Shown: piece by piece, positions 17,947 through 28,052 of the stretch | Layout: each line of letters begins with the position of its first letter | Position numbering within the stretch: the stretch's first letter is position 1 | Assembly: GCF_018257575.1 (NCBI RefSeq) | Contig: NZ_JAERJP010000013.1 | Coordinates: 49,835 to 113,834, forward strand | Source: Tatumella sp. JGM91 | GTDB lineage: Bacteria; Pseudomonadota; Gammaproteobacteria; Enterobacterales; Enterobacteriaceae | DNA length: 64,000 nucleotides | Reading direction: 5' to 3' | Translations under genes and position numbers: made by a program | Notes under the pieces: generated by a model | Databases searched by the model: none | The model's input: the letters and a program-made list of their open reading frames with translations, nothing else | Told to the model about the DNA's origin: nothing

Positions 17947-19989
17947 TTATCCCTTAATCCCGTAGTGTTCCAGCATCGCATCCAGCTGTGGTTCACGGCC
18001 ACGGAAACGACTGAACAGCACCATCGGTTCTTCGGAACCGCCACGGCTCAGAATGTTGTCGAGGAAAGACTGTCCGGTCTCACGGTTAAAAATACCTTCC
18101 TCTTCAAACCGCGAGTAGGCATCAGCAGCCAGCACATCCGCCCACAGATAGCTGTAGTAACCCGCGGCGTAGCCCCCGGCAAAGATATGGCTGAAGGCAT
18201 GCGGGAAACGCCCCCATGAGGGTGACGGTACTACCGCAACCTGTTTTTTCACTTCCTGCAAGGTTTCCAGCAGACGGGCCCCTTTGGCCGGGTCATATTC
18301 CGCATGTAACCGGAAATCAAACAGCCCGAACTCCAGCTGACGCAGGATAAACATGGCTGCATTATAGTTTTTCGCCGCCAGCATTTTCTCCAGCAGCGCT
18401 TCCGGCAGCGGTTCACCGGTTTCATAATGGCCGGAAATAAATGCCAGCGCTTCCGGTTCCCAGCACCAGTTTTCCATAAACTGGCTTGGCAGCTCTACGG
18501 CATCCCAGGGAACCCCGTTAATACCGGAAACCCCGGCGGTGTCGATTTCGGTCAGCATATGATGCAGGCCGTGACCAAATTCATGGAATAAAGTGATCAC
18601 TTCATCATGGGTAAACAGTGCCGGTTTACCCTTCAGCGGACGGTTAAAGTTGCAGGTCAGGTAAGCGACCGGTTTCTGTAAGGAGCCATCGGCTTTACGC
18701 ATCCGGCCAGCACAGTCATCCATCCACGCCCCGCCCCGTTTATGCTCCCGGGCATACAGATCCAGATAGAAGCTGCCCCGCAGTTCACCGCGTTCATCGT
18801 ACAGTTCAAAGAAGCGGACATCCGGATGCCAGACATCCACATCCTTACGTTCTCTGGCGGTAATACCGTAAATACGTTTTACCACTTCAAACAGACCACT
18901 GACGGCCCGGTCTTCAGGGAAATAAGGGCGCAGTTGTTCGTCGCTGATGGTGTACAGGTACTGTTTCTGTTTCTCAGCATAGAAGGTGATATCCCAGGCT
19001 TCCGGGTTATCCACGTTATAGTGCTGTCGGGCAAATTCACGTAACCGGGCCAGCTCTTTTTCACCCTGCGGACGGGCACGTGTCGCCAGGTCTGACAGGA
19101 AATCCAGCACATGACGGGGAGAGGTTGCCATTTTCGTTGCCAGTGATTTTTCGGCAAAAGAGCCAAAGCCGAGTAACTGAGCCAGCTCATGGCGCAGGGC
19201 CAGTTCTTCTTCGATCAGCGGGCCATTATCCCATTGACCGGCATTCGGTCCCTGGTCAGAAGCGCGGGTGCTGTAGGCACGATACATTTCTTCGCGCAGG
19301 GCCCGGTTTTCGCAGTAGGTCATTACCGGCAGATAACTCGGAATGTCCAGAGTCAGTAACCAGCCCTGCTGCTCTCTGGCTTCGGCCTGCGCTTTTGCCG
19401 CCGCCAGTGCACTTTCCGGCATCCCGGCCAGTTCGGCTTCATCGGTGATCAGCTTACTCCAGCCCATGGTCGCATCCAGCACATTGTTACTGTAAGCCGC
19501 ACCAATTTCTGACAAGCGGGAAGCGATTTCGCCATAGCGTTGCTGCTTCTCTTCCGGCAGACCGATACCGGATAATTCGAAATCACGCAGTGCATTATCG
19601 ACAGTTTTTTTCTGCGCAGTACTCAGGGTTTCATAACTGTCGCCTTCCTTCAGGCTGACATACGCCTGATACAGCCCTTTATGCTGCCCTGCCCAGGTGC
19701 CATATTCCGATAATAAGGGCAGAACCTGCTCATAGGCCTGACGGAGTTCAGGGCTGTTTTTCACTGAGTTCAGGTGACTGACCGGCGAGAACAGGCGGCT
19801 CAGCCGATCATCGCTCTCTGCCAGCGGCTGACATAATGTTTCCCAGCGATAAGGGCCGCCCTGTGCCACGACTTTTTCGACCGTGGCACGGCATTGCTGT
19901 AAAGCTTCAGTAAGGGCCGGCACCACATGTTCAGGCTTAATCAACGAAAACGGGGGCAGTGTGAACGGAGTCAGTAACGGGTTAGTCAT
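17947..19989 (-). CDS. prlC: oligopeptidase A
   Basis: PrlC (OpdA) is a cytoplasmic zinc metallopeptidase of family M3 that degrades short peptides, including cleaved signal peptides. The 680-residue protein has the zinc motif HEFGH at residues 469-473 and the family's C-terminal [21 protein letters not shown] block. In E. coli it is a heat-shock gene, and a sigma-32-like promoter is visible upstream here. rsmJ follows directly, as in E. coli. Confidence 0.96.
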   Translation of the reverse strand: MTNPLLTPFTLPPFSLIKPEHVVPALTEALQQCRATVEKVVAQGGPYRWETLCQPLAESDDRLSRLFSPVSHLNSVKNSPELRQAYEQVLPLLSEYGTWAGQHKGLYQAYVSLKEGDSYETLSTAQKKTVDNALRDFELSGIGLPEEKQQRYGEIASRLSEIGAAYSNNVLDATMGWSKLITDEAELAGMPESALAAAKAQAEAREQQGWLLTLDIPSYLPVMTYCENRALREEMYRAYSTRASDQGPNAGQWDNGPLIEEELALRHELAQLLGFGSFAEKSLATKMATSPRHVLDFLSDLATRARPQGEKELARLREFARQHYNVDNPEAWDITFYAEKQKQYLYTISDEQLRPYFPEDRAVSGLFEVVKRIYGITARERKDVDVWHPDVRFFELYDERGELRGSFYLDLYAREHKRGGAWMDDCAGRMRKADGSLQKPVAYLTCNFNRPLKGKPALFTHDEVITLFHEFGHGLHHMLTEIDTAGVSGINGVPWDAVELPSQFMENWCWEPEALAFISGHYETGEPLPEALLEKMLAAKNYNAAMFILRQLEFGLFDFRLHAEYDPAKGARLLETLQEVKKQVAVVPSPSWGRFPHAFSHIFAGGYAAGYYSYLWADVLAADAYSRFEEEGIFNRETGQSFLDNILSRGGSEEPMVLFSRFRGREPQLDAMLEHYGIKG

Positions 19990-20041
19990 AACACAATCCT
20001 GTTGATGTTAGGGGGCGCTCAGCATGCGCGATAGGATCAGG

Positions 20042-20068
20042 ATGGGGGCGGACCGACAGAAAATCAAT
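20042..20068 (-). promoter_or_regulatory. possible sigma-32 promoter of prlC
   Basis: On the minus strand a CCCCAT -10-like element (20042-20047) lies 15 bases after TTGAT (20063-20067), resembling the heat-shock consensus TTGAA-N13-16-CCCCAT. It is about 50 bases upstream of the prlC ATG. The E. coli gene is known to be heat-inducible, which supports the call. Confidence 0.5.
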
Positions 20069-20306
20069 GTCCTGCCGCCAGGCAGATCACGGAATTTTAT
20101 CTGCAGACGCCCTGAGCGCCCGGCCGGCCAGCGGTGACCGCCGGATAAATAACCGCCCTGACTACTGTGCGTCAGCCAATACTGCTATACTCGCCGCCCG
20201 GCCGCATAACGCTGCCGGACAGGCTGAAATTTGTCTCTACCGTGAGGGTGTGACGATAGCCGGGTTTACATCTCACAGAACAAAAAATCCCACTAAGGTT
20301 AATAAC

Positions 20307-21149
20307 ATGCTGAGCTATCGTCATAGTTTCCATGCAGGTAATCATGCGGATGTCTTAAAACATACCGTACAGAGCCTGATCATTCAGTCACTGCAGGAAA
20401 AAGAGAAACCTTTCCTCTACCTGGACACCCATGCCGGTGCCGGACGTTATCTGCTGAACAGCGAACATGCTGAACGCACGGGCGAATATCTGGAAGGGAT
20501 TGCCCGTATCTGGCAGCATCCGGAAGCCCCGCAGCAACTGGCCCCTTATCTGGCCGCGGTCAGTGCACTGAATCCGTCAGGTCGCCTGAAATATTATCCC
20601 GGCTCGCCACTGATTGCCCGTCATATGCTGCGCGGGCAGGATACGCTGCAACTGACCGAGCTGCACCCGTCAGACTTTCCGCTGTTGCGTAATGAGTTTC
20701 TTAAAGATGAACGTGCGCGGGTGTCCCGTGCCGACGGCTATCAACAGCTGAAATCAAAACTGCCCCCTCCTTCCCGTCGCGGGCTGGTGCTGATTGACCC
20801 GCCTTACGAGCTCAAAACCGATTATCAGGCCGTGGTGGCCGGTATTCAGGAAGGCTATAAGCGTTTTGCGACCGGGGTTTACGCTTTATGGTATCCGGTG
20901 GTATTACGTCAGCAAATCAAACGGATGCTGAACGACTTACAGGCGACCGGCATTAAACGGATTTTACAAATTGAACTGGCCGTGCGTCCGGACAGTGACC
21001 AGCGCGGCATGACCGCATCAGGCATGATTGTGATTAACCCGCCCTGGAAACTGGCATCCGATATGGAAGCGGTTTTACCCTGGCTGCACAAGCAGCTGGT
21101 GCCCTCAGGCACCGGACACACCCTGGTTAACTGGGTCGTTCCTGAATAA
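20307..21149 (+). CDS. rlmJ: 23S rRNA m6A2030 methyltransferase RlmJ
   Basis: RlmJ methylates A2030 of 23S rRNA. The start at 20307 (MLSYRHSFHAGNHADVLKH) gives 280 residues, as in E. coli; the open frame extends back to 20067 but without support. The catalytic DPPY motif is visible in VLIDPPYELK, and LDTHAGAGRY is the SAM-binding motif. AAGG lies about 8 bases before the ATG. It converges with the RNase Z gene, 8 bases apart. Confidence 0.94.
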   Translation: MLSYRHSFHAGNHADVLKHTVQSLIIQSLQEKEKPFLYLDTHAGAGRYLLNSEHAERTGEYLEGIARIWQHPEAPQQLAPYLAAVSALNPSGRLKYYPGSPLIARHMLRGQDTLQLTELHPSDFPLLRNEFLKDERARVSRADGYQQLKSKLPPPSRRGLVLIDPPYELKTDYQAVVAGIQEGYKRFATGVYALWYPVVLRQQIKRMLNDLQATGIKRILQIELAVRPDSDQRGMTASGMIVINPPWKLASDMEAVLPWLHKQLVPSGTGHTLVNWVVPE

Positions 21150-21157
21150 CCCTCGTT

Positions 21158-22066
21158 TTAAATCTCAAAAACCGCAAAATCATATGCCAGTTCGGTCGCC
21201 GGAAAGACCGACTGGCATTCTGCCAGTAAACGTGGCATATCCCCGGTGCCGTAACGTGAGCTGAAATGGGTTGCGATCAGCCGTTTAGCGCCGGCATCCC
21301 TTGCGGTACAGGCTGCCTGAACCGTCGTCGAGTGGCCACGGCTATTGGCTTTTTCTGCCATCGCCGCCTCCAGTGTGGTTTCATGGACCATCACATCCAC
21401 GTTTTCTGCCAGTAACCGGCCGGCGGCTGACGGGGCAGTGTCACCAAAAATAGCCACTGATTTGCCTTTAATCGCCGGCCCCAGATAGTCACGCCCCGCC
21501 ACATGCCGTCCGTCCGGCAGAATAATAGTCGCGCCCTGCTTCAGTTGCTGAAACCAGGGACCGGAAGGGATGCCTTCGGCTTTCAGCCGCGCGGCATCCA
21601 GGTAACCGGGTTTATCATATTGTTCAATACGATAGCCAAAGCAAGGCACCACATGGCTGAGGGGAAAGGCGGTCACCCGGTACCCGCCGTCATCGAAAAT
21701 AACACCTTCATCAATTTCGATAATCTCCAGCGGGAAACTGACCCATGAGCCACTGAGTGACAGGGCATTATCGATAAATGCCCTGATACCGGCCGGACCA
21801 TAGACAGTCAGCGGCTGGCTGATACTGCTCATGGAGCGGCTGGTCAGCAGGCCGGGCAAACCAAAAATATGGTCGCCGTGCAAATGTGTAATAAAAATCT
21901 TTTCCAGCTTGCCGGGTTTTAACGCACTGCGCATATATTGGTGCTGCGTGGCTTCACCACAGTCAAATAACCAGTCGCCTGCCGCTGGCAGCGTCAGCGC
22001 AATCGCGGTGACATTACGCTGCAGGCTGGGTGTGCCGGCACAGGTGCCAAGAAAGGTGAGGTACAT
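21158..22066 (-). CDS. rnz: ribonuclease Z / RNase BN
   Basis: This 302-residue metallo-beta-lactamase-fold enzyme matures tRNA 3' ends. The zinc motif HLHGDH is at residues 61-66, with further ligands in [12 protein letters not shown] and VMVHETTLE and a terminal ATHFSSRYG. Length and motifs fit the short RNase Z form (E. coli ElaC, 305 residues). In E. coli the gene is not next to rlmJ and gor, so the locus is rearranged here. Confidence 0.94.
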   Translation of the reverse strand: MYLTFLGTCAGTPSLQRNVTAIALTLPAAGDWLFDCGEATQHQYMRSALKPGKLEKIFITHLHGDHIFGLPGLLTSRSMSSISQPLTVYGPAGIRAFIDNALSLSGSWVSFPLEIIEIDEGVIFDDGGYRVTAFPLSHVVPCFGYRIEQYDKPGYLDAARLKAEGIPSGPWFQQLKQGATIILPDGRHVAGRDYLGPAIKGKSVAIFGDTAPSAAGRLLAENVDVMVHETTLEAAMAEKANSRGHSTTVQAACTARDAGAKRLIATHFSSRYGTGDMPRLLAECQSVFPATELAYDFAVFEI

Positions 22067-22263
22067 GCTATGCTTCCGGATATTCAGTCAGAACCAGCCC
22101 GCATCCTATCACAACTATAGGTGCAAACTTTGCGGCATTTACCAGAGTCGCGTTACACTGGTAGCAATGAATACAGCACAGCAGAAACAGCCGCAGGCGC
22201 CCCGCAGTGGTCTGCATAACCGAATCACCCTCTGCGTAACCCGAAAACGGACGGACATTTTCA

Positions 22264-23616
22264 ATGACTAAACATTATGACTATCTTGCCATTGGCGGCG
22301 GCAGCGGCGGTATCGCCTCAATTAACCGCGCGGCAATGTACGGTAAGAAATGTGCCCTGATTGAAGCGAAAGCACTGGGCGGTACCTGTGTTAACGTCGG
22401 TTGTGTACCGAAAAAAGTCATGTGGCACGCTGCACAGATTTCTGAAGCCATTCGTTTATACGGCCCTGATTATGGGTTTGATACCACCATTAATCATTTT
22501 GACTGGGCAACACTGGTAAAAAGCCGTACCGCCTATATCGACCGCATCCATACCTCTTACGATAACGTGCTGGGAAAAAACAACGTCGATGTGATTAAAA
22601 GCTTTGCCCGTTTTGTTGATGCGCATACGGTCGAGGTGAACGGCGAACAGATTACGGCTGACCATATTCTGATTGCCACCGGCGGACGCCCGGCGCATCC
22701 GGATATTCCCGGCGCTGAGTGGGGTATTGATTCCGACGGCTTCTTTGAGCTGGATGCATTACCGAAGCGTGTTGCTGTGGTCGGTGCCGGTTATATCGCG
22801 GTGGAAATTGCGGGGGTGGTCAACGGACTGGGGGCCGAAACGCATCTGTTTGTCCGTAAGCAGTCACCTTTGCGCCAGTTTGATCCGCTGCTGTCTGACA
22901 CCCTGGTAGAAGTGATGAACGCCGAGGGGCCGTCACTGCATACTCAGGCAGTGCCGAAACAAGTCGACAAAAACAGCGATGGCAGCCTGACCCTGACCCT
23001 GGAAAACGGCGAACAATATACGGTTGACTGTCTGATATGGGCGATTGGCCGTCAGCCTGCCACCGATAACCTGAACCTGCAGGCCAGCGGCGTGGCACTG
23101 AATGAGAAAGGCTGCATTGTGGTGGATAAATTCCAGAACACCAGTGTCAGTGGGATCTATGCTGTCGGTGATAATACAGGGGCCGTGGAACTGACACCGG
23201 TCGCGGTTGCTGCCGGTCGCCGGTTATCCGAACGTTTGTTTAATAACAAACCGGCAGAACACCTGGATTACAGTAATATCCCGACAGTGGTTTTCAGCCA
23301 TCCGCCTATCGGGACGGTCGGATTATCCGAACCGGAGGCACGCCAGCAGTACGGCGATGACGCGGTGAAAGTCTATACATCATCATTTACTGCCATGTAT
23401 ACCGCCGTCACCCGCCATCGCCAGCCTTGCCGGATGAAACTGGTGTGTGTCGGTGCCGATGAAAAAATTGTCGGTATCCACGGTATTGGTTTTGGTGTCG
23501 ATGAAATGCTGCAGGGCTTTGCCGTGGCACTGAAAATGGGTGCCACCAAAAAAGATTTCGACAACACTGTCGCTATCCACCCGACCGGTGCAGAAGAGTT
23601 TGTTACCATGCGCTAA
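22264..23616 (+). CDS. gor: glutathione-disulfide reductase
   Basis: Gor is the cytoplasmic FAD enzyme that regenerates reduced glutathione with NADPH. The 450-residue length equals that of E. coli and the sequence is nearly collinear. Visible features are the FAD motif GGGSGG at 11-16, the redox-active pair Cys42/Cys47 in CVNVGC, the NADPH motif [10 protein letters not shown], and the C-terminal HPTGAEEF containing the catalytic His-Glu. The E. coli protein has HPTA where this has HPTG. The ribosome site is weak. Confidence 0.96.
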   Translation: MTKHYDYLAIGGGSGGIASINRAAMYGKKCALIEAKALGGTCVNVGCVPKKVMWHAAQISEAIRLYGPDYGFDTTINHFDWATLVKSRTAYIDRIHTSYDNVLGKNNVDVIKSFARFVDAHTVEVNGEQITADHILIATGGRPAHPDIPGAEWGIDSDGFFELDALPKRVAVVGAGYIAVEIAGVVNGLGAETHLFVRKQSPLRQFDPLLSDTLVEVMNAEGPSLHTQAVPKQVDKNSDGSLTLTLENGEQYTVDCLIWAIGRQPATDNLNLQASGVALNEKGCIVVDKFQNTSVSGIYAVGDNTGAVELTPVAVAAGRRLSERLFNNKPAEHLDYSNIPTVVFSHPPIGTVGLSEPEARQQYGDDAVKVYTSSFTAMYTAVTRHRQPCRMKLVCVGADEKIVGIHGIGFGVDEMLQGFAVALKMGATKKDFDNTVAIHPTGAEEFVTMR

Positions 23617-23624
23617 AGTGGCCT

Positions 23625-23647
23625 GGCCGGACGATGGCTGTCCGGCC
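23625..23647. repeat. hairpin 1 after gor, REP-like
   Basis: GGCCGGAC and GTCCGGCC form an 8-bp perfect stem with a 7-nt loop, ending in CGCTAC. It resembles enterobacterial REP palindromes in general design, but similarity to a known REP class cannot be judged by eye. Confidence 0.5.
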
Positions 23648-23652
23648 GCTAC

Positions 23653-23689
23653 TCAATACTGAAAGCCTGTTACCGGCTTTCAGTATTGA
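23653..23689. terminator. 15-bp perfect hairpin after gor
   Basis: TCAATACTGAAAGCC pairs perfectly with GGCTTTCAGTATTGA across a 7-nt loop. It follows the CCGG hairpin by 5 bases. There is no T-run. The remaining bases up to the transaminase stop (23690-23908) hold no gene I can support. Confidence 0.65.
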
Positions 23690-23908
23690 CGCCACCTGCC
23701 GTTAGCCGGTTATATCACCCGGATATCCGCACGCCACAAAGCAATAAAACATCCTGTTTACCTGCCTGCCTGATAACAACCTTCGTCTGACGCTTTTTCG
23801 GGACGCCGGACCGGAACAATATCCCGAAATCCTTTTTACCGCGCTGGCCGGCGAACCGCCACACGTCGTTACAGGTCGAATTGTGCAGCGTCGCTGCGGG
23901 TAAGTTCA

Positions 23909-25240
23909 CTAGTCAATCTGGTGCAGTGCCTGACCCACTGCGTCAAACAGACGATCCAGCTCCGCTGGCCGGGTATTAAACATCGGCCCGAATTGCAGGG
24001 TATCCCCGCCAAAACGTACATAGAATCCGGCTTTCCATAGGGCTATTCCCGCGTCAAATGGCCGGATTACCGTATCGCCGTCACGGGGTGCCAGCTGGAT
24101 TGCACCGACCAGCCCGCAGTTACGGATATCAGTCACATTCGGACAGCCGCGCAACGCATGGAGTTTGGTTTCAAATACCGGAGCCAGCTCAGCCGACTGC
24201 CCCACCAGCTGCTCTCTTTCCAGTAATTGCAGGGTGGCAAGTCCGGCCGCACAGGCGACCGGATGCCCTGAATAAGTATAACCATGAGCAAACTCTGCCG
24301 CGTGTTCCGGTAATGCCTGCGACATATAGGTCTGATAGATTTCATGGCTGGCAACCACACCGCCCAGCGGAATTGCGCCATTAGTGATCTGTTTGGCAAA
24401 ATTCAGGATATCCGGCGTCACACCAAAGAACTCAGCACCGGTCCAGCGTCCCATACGTCCAAAGCCAGTGATTACCTCATCAAAAATCAGCAGGATATTA
24501 TGCTGGTCACAGATATCACGCAGCCGCTGCAGATAACCCTGTGGCGGAATAATCGCCCCGGCAGAGCCGGACAGCGGCTCAACAATCACTGCCGCAATAT
24601 TCGACGCATCATGCAGTTCAATCAGCTTCAGCATTTCGTCAGCCAGTGCGACACCTCCGGTCGCCGCCATCCCCGGGGTAAACGCATGACCCGCCTGTAA
24701 GGTATGAGGTAAATGATCAGCATCCATCAGCTGACCGAACATCTTACGATTACCGCCGATCCCCCCGAGACTGCTACCGCCGACATTCACCCCATGGTAG
24801 CCCCTGGCCCGGCCGATAAATTTAGTTTTTGACGGCTGACCTTTAGCACGCCAGTATCCGCGGGCCATTTTGATCGCCGTATCGGCCGACTCCGATCCCG
24901 ACCCGGTAAAAAAGACATGGTCCAGTGTACCGGGCATATGCTCTGCTATTTTCTCTGCCAGCCGGAATGATAAGGGATGGCCATATTGAAATGCCGGTGC
25001 ATAGTCGAGAGAAGCGAGTTGTTTTGCCACTGCCTGCTGGATTTCACTGCGGCAATGGCCCGCACCACAGGTCCATAATCCGGACAGGCTGTCAAATAAC
25101 TGACGCCCTTTATCGTCAGTCAGCCAGCGTCCGTTCGCTGAGACAATAAAACGCGGATCACGCTGAAAATGACGGTTAGCACTGAAGGGCATCCAGTGGG
25201 ACTGCAAATTAAGACCGGAAGTTGCTATCGATTCAGACAT
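23909..25240 (-). CDS. omega-amino acid (beta-alanine)--pyruvate transaminase
   Basis: This class III PLP-dependent transaminase of 443 residues resembles the beta-alanine:pyruvate transaminase of Pseudomonas, which makes malonate semialdehyde and alanine from beta-alanine. The PLP lysine is Lys283 (FAKQITNGAIPLGG), with the cofactor-binding TGSGSESAD at 112-120 and Asp254 in IFDEVITGFGRMG. The partner malonate-semialdehyde dehydrogenase is not in the window. It lies downstream of, and on the same strand as, the citrate carrier, with a gap of about 190 bases, so co-transcription is uncertain. Confidence 0.85.
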   Translation of the reverse strand: MSESIATSGLNLQSHWMPFSANRHFQRDPRFIVSANGRWLTDDKGRQLFDSLSGLWTCGAGHCRSEIQQAVAKQLASLDYAPAFQYGHPLSFRLAEKIAEHMPGTLDHVFFTGSGSESADTAIKMARGYWRAKGQPSKTKFIGRARGYHGVNVGGSSLGGIGGNRKMFGQLMDADHLPHTLQAGHAFTPGMAATGGVALADEMLKLIELHDASNIAAVIVEPLSGSAGAIIPPQGYLQRLRDICDQHNILLIFDEVITGFGRMGRWTGAEFFGVTPDILNFAKQITNGAIPLGGVVASHEIYQTYMSQALPEHAAEFAHGYTYSGHPVACAAGLATLQLLEREQLVGQSAELAPVFETKLHALRGCPNVTDIRNCGLVGAIQLAPRDGDTVIRPFDAGIALWKAGFYVRFGGDTLQFGPMFNTRPAELDRLFDAVGQALHQID

Positions 25241-25431
25241 AGTGGTTCCTCATAACAGGGATGAAGAACAGTGTGCAGCCAACCCGGCGTCAGGTTAAAT
25301 GCATATTAGCGAACCTTTAGTTATCAAAATACTCATCTATATTAAAAACTTATCTCTTTGCCCCTGCAGGGAGATTATCATCAGATAATCCCCCTGTTGC
25401 CCGGCACAGACCCGGCGGTGCCGGGAACCGA

Positions 25432-26748
25432 TTATCCCTGATGATAGACGGGGATAGCACCAAAGAGAATTCCGCCAGCCAGCAGCATCAAACTGATAAA
25501 TATTCCCCATTTGATAGAAAATCGCTGATGATCACCAATATCCACTTTCGCCAGACCGACCAGCAGATAGACAGAGGGTACCAGCGGACTCAGTAAATGG
25601 AACGGCTGTCCGACAATCGAGGCCCGGGCAATTTCTTCCGCTGAAATACCATATCCGGCAGCGGTCTGGGCTATCACCGGCAGAATGCCAAAGTAGAAGG
25701 CATCATTAGACATAAAGAAAGTGAATGGCAGACTGATAACCGCCGTAAATACTGCCAGGTAAGGGCCAAAGCTGTGGGGTATCACCGACAGCAGACTTTT
25801 TGCCATCGCATCCACCATGCCGGTACCGGATAAAATACCGGTAAATATTCCGGCGGCGAAAATCAGTGACGTGACTGCCAGCACATTGCCCGCATGGGCG
25901 CTGATACGCTCTTTCTGCTGCTCCAGTGACGGATAATTCAGCATTGCCGCAATAGCAAATGCCAGCATAAATAATATCTGGATCGGTAACGTGCCCATCA
26001 CCAGCATCACCAGTAATACTGTGGTCAGAATAAAATTAGGCCAGAACATTTCAGGCCGCCGGTTAGCCGCGCCGGCAGTTTCATCACCGGTGTCGGGACT
26101 GATATTCCGGTTATCCGGAACGGCAACGGTGATCATGCCCAGCCGCCGCCGTTCTGCCAGACCAAACCAGACGGCAAGCCCGACCAGCGAACAACAGGCC
26201 ACCAGCATCGCGGGGATCATCGGAATAAAAATATCCAGCGCATCAATACGTAAAGCTGCCGCGGCTCTTGCTGTGGGTCCGCCCCATGGCGAAAGATTCA
26301 TAATACCGCTGGCAAGGTTCACCAGGCAGGTCATCGCCAGTATGTTCATGCCGAGCTTACGATATAATGGCAGAAATGCGGCAATAGCAATCATATAAGT
26401 GGTTGAACTGTCGCCATCCAGCGAAACCAGTAAGGTCAGTATTGCGGTTCCCATCAGGACTTTTAATGGGTCACCGCGCACAATTTTCAGAATAAAACGT
26501 ACCAGCGGGTCAAACAGGCCGGCATCAATCATCAGGCCGAAATACAGAATCGAAAATGTCAGCATCACACCGGTGGGTGCCAGTTTTTTCACCCCGTCCA
26601 GCATCATATCTCCCAGTCCATAATAAAACCCGCCTGCCAGAGCAAACAATGTCGGCACAATGATCAGAGCGATCAGCGCAGACATCCGTTTGGTCATAAT
26701 CAGGTACATAAAGCAAACGACCATCGCAAAACCCAGAATCGTCAACAC
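25432..26748 (-). CDS. citrate-metal:proton symporter, CitMHS family
   Basis: This 12-helix inner-membrane carrier of the CitMHS family imports citrate complexed with a divalent metal. The family core is visible: KKLAPTGVMLTFSILYFGLMIDAGLFDPL near the N-terminus, DGDSSTTYMIAIAAFLPLY, and LSPWGGPTARA. I prefer the GTG at 26748, because GGAGGG lies 7 bases before it and relatives start at LTILGFAMV. An in-frame ATG at 26766 adds six residues without a ribosome site. No citrate lyase or regulator is adjacent. Confidence 0.87.
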   Translation of the reverse strand: MLTILGFAMVVCFMYLIMTKRMSALIALIIVPTLFALAGGFYYGLGDMMLDGVKKLAPTGVMLTFSILYFGLMIDAGLFDPLVRFILKIVRGDPLKVLMGTAILTLLVSLDGDSSTTYMIAIAAFLPLYRKLGMNILAMTCLVNLASGIMNLSPWGGPTARAAAALRIDALDIFIPMIPAMLVACCSLVGLAVWFGLAERRRLGMITVAVPDNRNISPDTGDETAGAANRRPEMFWPNFILTTVLLVMLVMGTLPIQILFMLAFAIAAMLNYPSLEQQKERISAHAGNVLAVTSLIFAAGIFTGILSGTGMVDAMAKSLLSVIPHSFGPYLAVFTAVISLPFTFFMSNDAFYFGILPVIAQTAAGYGISAEEIARASIVGQPFHLLSPLVPSVYLLVGLAKVDIGDHQRFSIKWGIFISLMLLAGGILFGAIPVYHQG

Positions 26749-26766
26749 GCTGCTACCCTCCGGCAT

Positions 26767-27161
26767 TGTTCAGAATAAAAAAATCTGCGGCGGTTATCTG
26801 TCAGCCTTTTCCGGGGCTGACCAGACCCTTTTTTCCACCGGCAAAGAAGAAAGTTTCTTGTTTTATCTGAACACAGCTAAACACAAAACCAGCTTATTAA
26901 TTAACATTTAATAAACATTTAAATCAGAAAATCGATATACATCATGTTTTGCTTTTTTCGGCGAATAATTTTGTGATCAGAATCGGATAAACACCGGAGA
27001 GACGGCATTCAGAGAACCGGCCGGACAGAAAAGAGAGCCTGAAGGTATCAAAGCGGGGAACGGGAAGAAACAATAGCGCCCGGACAAGTCCCTCCGTCCG
27101 GTATTACTGTCATCTGCTTTATAATGATGCTGCCGTGGTAATACGCTGCTACATACCGTGA
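26767..27161. other. gap with promoter-like DNA only
   Basis: About 395 bases between the citrate carrier and the small RHH-like gene carry no supported reading frame. TGTGATCAGAATCG near 26971 is a CRP-like half-site. A CCGGAC...GTCCGG hairpin lies near 27080-27101, beyond the 3' end of the small gene, without a T-run. Confidence 0.5.
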
Positions 27162-27317
27162 TCAGTTGCTCTTTCTCAGCCTGATACGGCAGGCTTCAAT
27201 CACCCAGGCAGAAAAGTTTTCGCTGCTTTCTTTCTTTAATGATTCCTGAATATCACTCAGGATATGGTGTGGAAAACGAATATGTTTAGCACGTGTTTTC
27301 GAGGTACTCATTTTCAT
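27162..27317 (-). CDS. 51-residue ribbon-helix-helix-like protein (YlcI/YnfO type)
   Basis: This small gene has a strong ribosome site: AAAGGAG lies 9 bases before the ATG at 27317 on the minus strand. The product has 51 residues, opens with a basic segment (KTRAKHIRFPHHIL) and continues with two amphipathic helices ending NFSAWVIEACRIRLRK. This is the pattern of short Arc/MetJ-like ribbon-helix-helix DNA-binding proteins such as the YlcI/YnfO group, often found on mobile elements. No toxin partner is beside it. The fold call is by eye. Confidence 0.75.
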   Translation of the reverse strand: MKMSTSKTRAKHIRFPHHILSDIQESLKKESSENFSAWVIEACRIRLRKSN

Positions 27318-27968
27318 TGTTTATAACTCCTTTAATTCTTCACTCACTGTAACTCAATCGTTATAGCCAAAAATAAAACCGGTACACCATTCTTTAAGAC
27401 ACGGCTGAGATCCTGAATAGTCAGAAAATCACCGAAATTAACAGCAAATGCCATCTTCTGGTAAACAATTACAACAGAATTTTATATTTCGATTAATGAA
27501 ATTTTGTTCCAGAGGGTGTTTTACGCTGTTTATCTGCTGTGCGGTGCCTGACAAGCCCGCACGTTTTTTCAGCAATACAGCACAGGGACGGAAAACCGGA
27601 CAAATTACATGGATAAAAATAGCCGGAGAGCGCTGTACCCACCGACAGGCGGCCAGAGAGTCTTAATAGCAGACTGTTTTATTCTGCCGGGGCTGAAAAA
27701 CAGAAAAAATAATCTCAGAAATGAAACATAAAATAAGTTTTCTATTTCCGGTTCAGGTGAAAACTTATAAGTATGCTAAAAAAATACGCCTGAAATTAAC
27801 TTATATTACCTTACTTATACATTAATTTAACCTGCTGCCAGGTATAAAAAATAAACACCGCCGATTATCCCGCCGTCAGAAAGCCTTAATTTCCGGAAAT
27901 CCGTCCTTTGCTGCAAGACGCAAAATAAAAAAACCATTAATTTCATCAAGATAAAATTTATCAGCCAT
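27318..27968. other. regulatory region upstream of the malic enzyme gene
   Basis: These 651 bases hold no supported gene. A 72-codon frame at 27448-27666 has neither a ribosome site nor a protein-like composition. Bases 27700-27960 are AT-rich and contain an inverted repeat (27733-27768) suitable as an enhancer site for the sigma-54 activator encoded downstream. Confidence 0.6.
27733..27768. promoter_or_regulatory. candidate enhancer site for the DctD-like activator
   Basis: ATAAGTTTTC (27733-27742) and GAAAACTTAT (27759-27768) form a perfect 10-bp inverted repeat separated by 16 bases. It lies about 200 bases upstream of the -24/-12 promoter, a usual distance for bacterial enhancer-binding proteins. 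The right arm overlaps a second short palindrome, ACTTATAAGT. That the DctD-like protein binds here is inference. Confidence 0.5.
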
Positions 27969-27984
27969 TGGCACGCCCGTTGCA
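27969..27984 (+). promoter_or_regulatory. sigma-54 promoter (-24/-12) of the malic enzyme operon
   Basis: TGGCACG at 27969-27975, four bases, then TTGCA at 27980-27984 match the sigma-54 consensus TGGCACG-N4-TTGC(A/T) without mismatch. It points toward the malic enzyme gene, whose ATG is about 70 bases away. A sigma-54 activator is encoded in the same cluster. Confidence 0.9.
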
Positions 27985-28052
27985 ATAGATAACCAGGATT
28001 AGCAAACGCGTTATTTCACTGGTTTTATTCTATTGTTTACAGGAGCTATATC

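Noticed and set aside
17940..18044. N-terminal extension of rsmJ into prlC
   Set aside because: Family start corresponds to the GTG at 17939; the extension overlaps prlC coding sequence.
20067..20306. 80-codon N-terminal extension of rlmJ
   Set aside because: Extension is not protein-like and overlaps the prlC promoter region; relatives start at 20307.
23715..23909. 64-codon minus-strand frame next to the transaminase
   Set aside because: No ribosome site and no similarity to anything recognisable.
27448..27666. 72-codon plus-strand frame upstream of the malic enzyme
   Set aside because: No ribosome site, unlikely amino acid composition, and it overlaps a probable regulatory region.
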